Shown here in pieces: positions 58,973 through 64,000 of a stretch of 64,000 nucleotides of DNA. This DNA is from Thermodesulfobacteriota bacterium (GTDB lineage Bacteria > Desulfobacterota_D > UBA1144 > Nemesobacterales > UBA2774). The stretch is from the NCBI GenBank assembly GCA_035325995.1, contig DAOKYU010000009.1, forward strand, positions 1 to 64,000. Direction: 5' to 3'. Under the pieces are notes generated by a model. It was not told where the DNA came from. It did not search any database and saw nothing but the letters and a program-made list of their open reading frames with translations. Positions within the stretch are counted from its first letter, which is position 1. Each line of letters opens with the position of its first letter. Both the position numbers and the translations under genes were made by a program.

Positions 58973-60382
58973 ATGGGCCGCGCAAGCATCGGATACATCA
59001 ACAAGGACTACGAATCGATCCGCCAAGAGCTGCTGGCGAAGATCCCGCAGCTCACCGACCGCTGGACCGATTTCAACCACTCCGATCTCGGCGTCGTCCT
59101 GCTCGATCTGTTCTGCGGCGTGGGCGACATGCTGGCCTACTACCTGGACGCCCAGGCGGCGGAGGCCTTTCTGCCCACGGCCCGCCAGCGCCAGAACGTC
59201 ATCAACCTTTGCAAGCTCATCGGCTACCGGCTGGATTCGCCGGTGGCCTCCACCACCACGCTGCGTTTCCGCATCTCCGCCCCGCTCGGCAAGGACCTGA
59301 CCATTCCGGCGGGGACGGCCTGCCGCGCCTTGCTGAGTGACGGCGAGGCGGATTTCGAGACGGTCGAGGACGGCCTGATCCCGCGAGGCGTGCTCTCGGT
59401 GGACATCCCGGCCCGGCAAGGCGTGCGCCGCACCGAGACCTTCACGTCGACGGGGTTGCCATTCCAGCGCATCCGCCTGACCGGCGACGTTATCGCCCAG
59501 AGCACGATCACCGTTACGGTGGGGGACGACGCCTGGAGCGAGGTCGATCATTTCCAGGACAGCCTGGCCGACAGCCGCCATTTCATGGCCGACCTGGACG
59601 CCCTCGACATCTCCACGCTGATTTTCGGCGACGGGCAAAGCGGCGCTGTACCGGTTCAGGGAAGCGCCATCACCGTCAGCTATCTGCAGACCATCGGAGA
59701 CCAGGGCAATCTCGGTCCGAACCGGATCACCCAACTGCTGAGCCCGGTCTACCTTGACGGAGGCCAGGTCTCCCTGACCGTCACTAACCCGGTGCCCGCC
59801 ACCGGTGGCGCTTCGCGGGAAGCCCTCGAACACGCCCGCCGACAGGCACCGGCGGAGCTGCGCAGTCTCTGGAAGGCCGTCACCCTGGAGGATTACCAGG
59901 CCCTCGCCGAGGGTTACCCCGGCGTCGCCAAGGCCAAGGTGCTCGACACCAATGCCTGTCAGAACATCCGCTATTACAACGTTCAACTGGCCATCGCCCC
60001 CAATGGCGGCGGAATGCCCTCGGCGTTGCTCAAGCGGGACCTCGCGGAGTTTCTCGAACGCCGCAAGGTCATCACGGTCGAGATCAACCTGTTCGACCCG
60101 ATCTACCGACCCGTCTCCATAGACGCCGAGGTCTATGTCTGGCCCGGTGAACCGCTGGAAAACGTGCGCAGCCGCATCGAAGCCGCGCTCACCGATTTCT
60201 TTTCCTTCGACCGGGTCTCCTTCGGGCAGACCGTTCACTTCTCCGACCTGGTGGCCCTGATCGACGGCGTGCGCGGCGTCAGCCACATGCACCTGTACGC
60301 GCCCCAGCAGGACATCGAGCTTCGCCACGGCGAAATCCCGGTTCTCGGCAGCGTCAACCTCGATCTGCGGAGGGCCGGTTGA
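58973..60382 (+). CDS. baseplate J-like protein
   Basis: The 469-aa protein is a baseplate J family wedge protein: NKDYESIRQELLAKIPQLTDRWTDFNHSDLGVVLLDLFCGVGDMLAYYLD at the start, a middle VPVQGSAITVSYLQTIG segment, and AVTLEDYQALAEGYPGVAKAKVLD and GVRGVSHMHLY at the end. It forms the wedge ring with gp25 and protein I. GGAGAGACC precedes the ATG, and the stop overlaps the next start. Confidence 0.93.
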   Translation: MGRASIGYINKDYESIRQELLAKIPQLTDRWTDFNHSDLGVVLLDLFCGVGDMLAYYLDAQAAEAFLPTARQRQNVINLCKLIGYRLDSPVASTTTLRFRISAPLGKDLTIPAGTACRALLSDGEADFETVEDGLIPRGVLSVDIPARQGVRRTETFTSTGLPFQRIRLTGDVIAQSTITVTVGDDAWSEVDHFQDSLADSRHFMADLDALDISTLIFGDGQSGAVPVQGSAITVSYLQTIGDQGNLGPNRITQLLSPVYLDGGQVSLTVTNPVPATGGASREALEHARRQAPAELRSLWKAVTLEDYQALAEGYPGVAKAKVLDTNACQNIRYYNVQLAIAPNGGGMPSALLKRDLAEFLERRKVITVEINLFDPIYRPVSIDAEVYVWPGEPLENVRSRIEAALTDFFSFDRVSFGQTVHFSDLVALIDGVRGVSHMHLYAPQQDIELRHGEIPVLGSVNLDLRRAG

Positions 60383-61956
60383 TGTCGGATTGGTTCAAGG
60401 ACAATCTGCTCGGCCTGCTGCCGCCGCTTTACGATCATAACGACGAAGCCGGTGACCTGCGCACCTTTCTGAGCCTTCCCGCTGGAACGCTCGACGAACT
60501 TAAGCAGGCCATCGACGAGTTCCCGACCATCTTCGATGTGGATCATTGCGACGAGCGTTTCCTGCCGCTGCTGGCGAGACTCGTCGGCCTCGAAGTGGAC
60601 GGCACCTGTTCGCCGGACTGCCAGCGCCGCCGTGTGCGGGAGGCGGTCGAAATCTATCGTCGCAAGGGCACCATTCCGGCCATCGAGCGCGACTTCAACA
60701 CGCTCGGCTGGAAGGGGGAACTGCAGGAGACCTTCCGCTCGGCGTTGCGTCTCAATGTCCGCTCCCGACTCAGCAACGCCAAGCTGCCCGGGCTGGTGTT
60801 CAGCCTCGGCGTGTTTCGCGTGCTGTGTCTCAACCAGACCGAAGGGCTGCGCGACGCCCTGGTGTTTCACCACCCGGCTGCCACACGCTGTTTCTGGCTC
60901 CAGTTTCTCCTGGAATGGATCGAAGGCGGCGCGATGCTCGACTTCGGGCATGCCAACGCCGTGCGCCGGATCGTATTGGCGTTTCTCGACGAAACCTTCG
61001 TCCTTGGCCGCTCCTCGCTCGGTTCCTGCCGTCACCTGACCAGCAAGCAGAGGGCCTGGGAGCTGCTGCAACTCACCAGCACCACGGAGATGCTCCCGGA
61101 AATCGACCGGGCCGCCGTGAAGGTCTCCCGTTTTCACGGCCGCCAGAACCGGATGCGCCTGAACCACAAGGCCCTCAACGACTGGCGGCTTCCGTACACC
61201 CGTGTCGGCGAGGATCGGGTTTCCTTCTGCACGCCCATCTACACCGGCCGCGATTTCGAGGGGGATGTGCTGGAAAGCGGCTTCGGGCTGGGCGAGAGCC
61301 ATCTCAACCGTAAATCGCTGACCCATGGCGAGACCGCGCTGCGGTACTGCTTCCGGCAGAAGGATTTCTTTTTCGACACGCAGGCGGAACCGGTCGAGCG
61401 GGTGGAGGCCAAGTACGACCTGCGCCTGCCCTTGGAATCCCGGCACCGTCTCTGCTTCCAGCTCGGCCGCGCCAGGCTCAACGCTGGTCTCGACCTCACC
61501 GCCAACCAGGGCGGCATCAGCAATCTGCTGCTCGCCTCCACCGCTGGCTGCGACGCGGACGTCACCCTGGCCGTCGACCGGATCGACCGATGGCGGCGGA
61601 GAGGGCCTGTGTTCCGGCTCAACGCGAACACCCTGAACACCCGGTATCTGAGCAATGCGAATCTGACCGGCGAACGGGCCTCGCTTGAAGTCTACGTGGA
61701 CACGGGCTCTCTCCAGCGCCATCGGGTCGAGACCATGAAGCTGGGCGCAAGCCCGCTCAACACCACCGGCCTGCGTCTCTCTGTGGACCGGACCCGCCCC
61801 CTGCGCGTCAGCCGCATGCGCCTCAACCAGGCCGGATTCCGCTGGTCGCGGCCTTCCTATCGCTGGCTGTTCCGTCAGCAGGATCTGCACGCGCCGACGC
61901 AGGCCGGGTTCGAGGCCGCCAACAACAACTATCGCGCCACCCAGTGGCCCATCTGA
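60382..61956 (+). CDS. phage tail protein I-like (large)
   Basis: The 524-aa protein begins like P2 gpI (WFKDNLLGLLPPLYDHNDEAGDLRTFLSLPAGTLDELKQAIDEFPTIFDVDHCDERFLPLLARLVGLEVDG ... RRRVREAVEIYRRKGTIPAIERDFNTLGW). P2 gpI has about 180 residues; here some 330 residues of repetitive extension follow (RLNxxxL/LNTxxLR-type short repeats between about 340 and 510), perhaps making a fibre attachment site. GGAG lies before ATG 60382; an in-frame TTG lies 3 bases earlier. Confidence 0.88.
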   Translation: MSDWFKDNLLGLLPPLYDHNDEAGDLRTFLSLPAGTLDELKQAIDEFPTIFDVDHCDERFLPLLARLVGLEVDGTCSPDCQRRRVREAVEIYRRKGTIPAIERDFNTLGWKGELQETFRSALRLNVRSRLSNAKLPGLVFSLGVFRVLCLNQTEGLRDALVFHHPAATRCFWLQFLLEWIEGGAMLDFGHANAVRRIVLAFLDETFVLGRSSLGSCRHLTSKQRAWELLQLTSTTEMLPEIDRAAVKVSRFHGRQNRMRLNHKALNDWRLPYTRVGEDRVSFCTPIYTGRDFEGDVLESGFGLGESHLNRKSLTHGETALRYCFRQKDFFFDTQAEPVERVEAKYDLRLPLESRHRLCFQLGRARLNAGLDLTANQGGISNLLLASTAGCDADVTLAVDRIDRWRRRGPVFRLNANTLNTRYLSNANLTGERASLEVYVDTGSLQRHRVETMKLGASPLNTTGLRLSVDRTRPLRVSRMRLNQAGFRWSRPSYRWLFRQQDLHAPTQAGFEAANNNYRATQWPI

Positions 61957-61966
61957 AGGAGAACCC

Positions 61967-62560
61967 ATGGCGATACATCTCTATCTTGACGAAGCGCTGA
62001 CCCAGCAGATTTCCGAGGGGGATTTCAGCCGCCCCGAGGCCGAGAGCTACAACGGCACCGACGGCGACATCAAGGATCGGCAGCTCTACGTCGCTAACGA
62101 GCAGACGAGCCTCGCCTCGGCCATCGACGCGTCGCAGACATCCATCGCCCTGGCCGAACCGCGTTTTGCCGACGGCGAGCTCATCATCATCGACGGCGAG
62201 CAGATGCTCGTCGAAAGCGGTGGCGGCACCGTCAATCTCACCGTGCAGCGGGGCGTGGCCAACACCGCTCCGGCCGCGCACGACGCCGGGACGACCGTCT
62301 ATTCCGGCTACGACTACACCGGTCTGGTGCTCGATCCCATCGACGAAACCGGCACCGACGAATCGGTCTGGTACCGCCTGGCCCTGACCCAGGCCGAACT
62401 CGACACCGCCACCCAGGGCGCACCGCTCAATCTCGGCGACAAGGCATTCCAGCAGACGCTGTCCTTCTGGCGGCGCTGCACCGTGCTCCCGGGCACCCCG
62501 GTGCAAAACAAACTCGACATCAAGCTGCGCCTGACCGGCACGGAAAACCCGATTCTCTAA
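61967..62560 (+). CDS. tail-tip protein of unknown function
   Basis: The 197-aa protein is beta-rich with an N-terminal half of short acidic strands (AIHLYLDEALTQQISEGDFSRPEAESYNGTDGDIKDRQLYV) and a middle 'GEQMLVESGGGTVNLTVQRGVANT' block. The position after protein I suggests a fibre or fibre-adapter role. No family recognised. Confidence 0.65.
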   Translation: MAIHLYLDEALTQQISEGDFSRPEAESYNGTDGDIKDRQLYVANEQTSLASAIDASQTSIALAEPRFADGELIIIDGEQMLVESGGGTVNLTVQRGVANTAPAAHDAGTTVYSGYDYTGLVLDPIDETGTDESVWYRLALTQAELDTATQGAPLNLGDKAFQQTLSFWRRCTVLPGTPVQNKLDIKLRLTGTENPIL

Positions 62561-62570
62561 GGAGGCCGCC

Positions 62571-63560
62571 ATGGCATACAACAGCATTCAAGGACTTGCC
62601 CACGGTCGGCTCGACCTGCTCAATCAACTGCGGACCTTTCTGGTGACCACTACCGGCTGGACCCTGCACGACGACCAGTCGGCCGACCCGCAGCCGTATT
62701 TCGTCTTCAAGTCGCACGGGGAATCCGGGGCCGAGGACGTCTATCTGCAGTTCCGTATCAGCGCCACCTCCGGGCGGATTCACGTCGCGGCATTCCAGTA
62801 TTGGGACGCGGCCACCCACACCGGCGTCAACGAGGCTTCGCACACCAGTTACACCTACCTGCGGGTGGAGGACAGCGCCGACTTCATCTTCTGGCTGTTC
62901 GCCGACCTGGACCACGTCTTCGTGGTGACCAAGCTCGTCTCCACCTACTACGGCCATTACAGCGGCTTGCTGAAACGGTTCTGGTCCGGGGCCGTCGCGC
63001 TCACGCAGGCTGCGGTCACCGCCGGAAGCGGCGTGGTGCTTCAGGTCAACGACGCCACCGTGGTCACGCCCGGACAGGACTATGTGATCAAGGACGACGC
63101 GGGCATCGAACGCGTGCGGGTGAGCGCCATCGACACCGCCGTCACGCCGAACACCATCACCGTCGAAACCCTCGTTCGGGATTACGCCTCGGGAGCCAAG
63201 ATCGGCGAGGACCCGCAGCCGGTCGTCAACAGCTACTACAACGCGCCGGGCACCTTCTACGCCGTGAACAAGTTCGACGGCTGGACTTCCGCGTCCGGCC
63301 AGCAGGGCCGCTGCGGCGCGGCCCACGGCGGGCTCCAGGGTGAAACCGATCCGGAGATGCGCTACGGCACCACCATCCTCTTTCCCTGGCTCGCCTCGAT
63401 GTCCGGTTCCGCCGTCTACCAGGAACTGCGCGGCGAACTCATCGAGATCTTCTCCGTGGGCGGCGGCAATGTCGCCTCGGAAGACACCATTCAAATCGGA
63501 ACGGACAGCTACCGCGTGTTCAACCTGACCACCGGCGGCTGGTGCGCGGTGAAGGAGTAA
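62571..63560 (+). CDS. tail-region protein of unknown function
   Basis: The 329-aa protein starts with a helix (SIQGLAHGRLDLLNQLRTFLVTTTGWTLHDDQ) and is mainly beta-structured with aromatic residues (VYLQFRISATSGRIHVAAFQYWDA; FIFWLFADLDHVFVVTKLVSTYYGHYSGLL). The later half holds a 'VTPGQDYVIKDDAGIERVRVSAID' repeat-like segment. It is likely a virion tail component; the exact role cannot be read. Confidence 0.68.
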   Translation: MAYNSIQGLAHGRLDLLNQLRTFLVTTTGWTLHDDQSADPQPYFVFKSHGESGAEDVYLQFRISATSGRIHVAAFQYWDAATHTGVNEASHTSYTYLRVEDSADFIFWLFADLDHVFVVTKLVSTYYGHYSGLLKRFWSGAVALTQAAVTAGSGVVLQVNDATVVTPGQDYVIKDDAGIERVRVSAIDTAVTPNTITVETLVRDYASGAKIGEDPQPVVNSYYNAPGTFYAVNKFDGWTSASGQQGRCGAAHGGLQGETDPEMRYGTTILFPWLASMSGSAVYQELRGELIEIFSVGGGNVASEDTIQIGTDSYRVFNLTTGGWCAVKE

Positions 63561-63564
63561 CGCC

Positions 63565-63696
63565 ATGGCAAATCAAAACGGAAAGCTCAAAACCGTCACC
63601 ACGATCACCGGCCAGCGTCGCCCGGGAACGCTTGTGTCCATGAACCGTGGTCAGGCACTCAAGCTCAGCGGGAGGATTCGCCGTGGCCGTGCATAA
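63565..63696 (+). CDS. very small tail-region protein
   Basis: The 43-aa basic protein begins MANQNGKLKTVTTITGQRRPGTLVSM and ends in RRGRA. AAGGAG lies 7 bases before ATG 63565. Its core (VTTITGQRRPGTLVSM) resembles the beginning of the next gene product (SITTRRGIRRPELLAI), so the two are probably related. Overlaps the next gene by 14 bases. Confidence 0.6.
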   Translation: MANQNGKLKTVTTITGQRRPGTLVSMNRGQALKLSGRIRRGRA

Positions 63697-64000
63697 GGGA
63701 CAACTGGCATCCATCACCACCCGCAGAGGCATCCGGCGGCCGGAACTGCTCGCCATCGGCGCGGCGCAACCAGGAACGCTCTTCGAGCTGTTTTCCGGGG
63801 CACCGGCCAGGCGCACGGTGATGGTCCGGGCCGACAGCGCGGTGCGGGTCGCCCATCGGCTCGAACGTCGATCAGACCTCGCGCTTCGAGTGAACAACCG
63901 CCTGAACCGGAGCGCCGACCTGTGGCTCGTCGTCCATGGCCGTCTGGGCGTCGATGCCGACGTGGCGGTGCGGGTGACGAGTCCCTGGCAGCGGAGCATC
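63683..64000 (+). CDS. tail-region protein, truncated by window end
   Basis: The frame starts with GTG 63683 behind GGGAGGA and stays open to base 64000 (106 codons seen). The N-terminus (KGQLASITTRRGIRRPELL) is similar to the preceding 43-aa protein. The rest contains repeated short strands ending in RV (RADSAVRV, ADVAVRV), suggesting a fibre-like protein. Partial only. Confidence 0.6.
   Translation, partial: MAVHKGQLASITTRRGIRRPELLAIGAAQPGTLFELFSGAPARRTVMVRADSAVRVAHRLERRSDLALRVNNRLNRSADLWLVVHGRLGVDADVAVRVTSPWQRSI

Noticed and set aside
55726..63560. Diversity-generating retroelement acting on tail genes
   Set aside because: I looked for a reverse transcriptase and paired template/variable repeats; neither is visible in the window.

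Overview
The window is a bacterial chromosome segment (about 1-5,905) followed by the left and central parts of a large contractile-tailed (myovirus-type) prophage that runs off the right edge at 64,000. Host genes are a phasin-like protein, an RpoD/RpoS-type sigma factor, D-aminoacyl-tRNA deacylase, a VOC-family protein, three small exported proteins (one frameshifted), smpB and the tmRNA gene ssrA. Frequent ATA/AGG codons, short dispersed intergenic repeats and the gene set suggest a Gram-negative, Desulfobacterota-like lineage, but the sequence does not fix the phylum.

The prophage begins just after the ssrA terminator. A leftward integration cassette (8,821-9,063 small gene, DUF2924 protein, large serine recombinase, ParB-like HTH) is followed by a rightward three-gene cassette: LexA-type winged helix, a 262-aa unknown, and a QueC-like PP-loop protein with a long C-terminal extension. 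This cassette has a sigma70-like promoter that contains a perfect operator palindrome, and its own terminator. Next come a small gene, a phage sigma factor behind a structured leader, and a replication/recombination block (PD-(D/E)XK nuclease, AAA ATPase, DUF669, ERCC4 nuclease, RecD2-like helicase, primase-helicase). A second self-contained cassette, RloA/RloB-like and resembling the PARIS architecture, again has its own sigma70-like promoter and terminator. It is followed by a 530-bp zone with 14 exact copies of an 8-mer (possible replication origin), DNA-binding and small-terminase-like genes, an array of 45-bp-period repeats, and a leftward tyrosine-recombinase module.

The late region follows usual myophage order: terminase, portal, a 1,529-aa MuF fusion with a kinase-like module, a DNA adenine methyltransferase fused to prohead protease and scaffold with a nested scaffold start, decoration protein, capsid, connectors, sheath, tube, tail chaperone with a -1 slippery site, tape measure, baseplate hub, spike and PAAR tip, M15 endolysin, gp25, J and I baseplate proteins, and tail-tip genes.

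The most striking unannotated signal is a bipartite element, CCGAC-N15-CCGGTAAGTAA. It occurs nine times, always on the + strand and always with exactly 15 bases between the halves (eight exact copies; one inside the tape-measure gene reads CCGTC). It sits at almost every gap between phage lytic operons and is usually followed at once by a stem-loop. I infer that it is the phage's own promoter class, plausibly read by the phage sigma factor at 13,201-13,785, whereas the two putative defence cassettes use host-type promoters and so could be expressed from the silent prophage.
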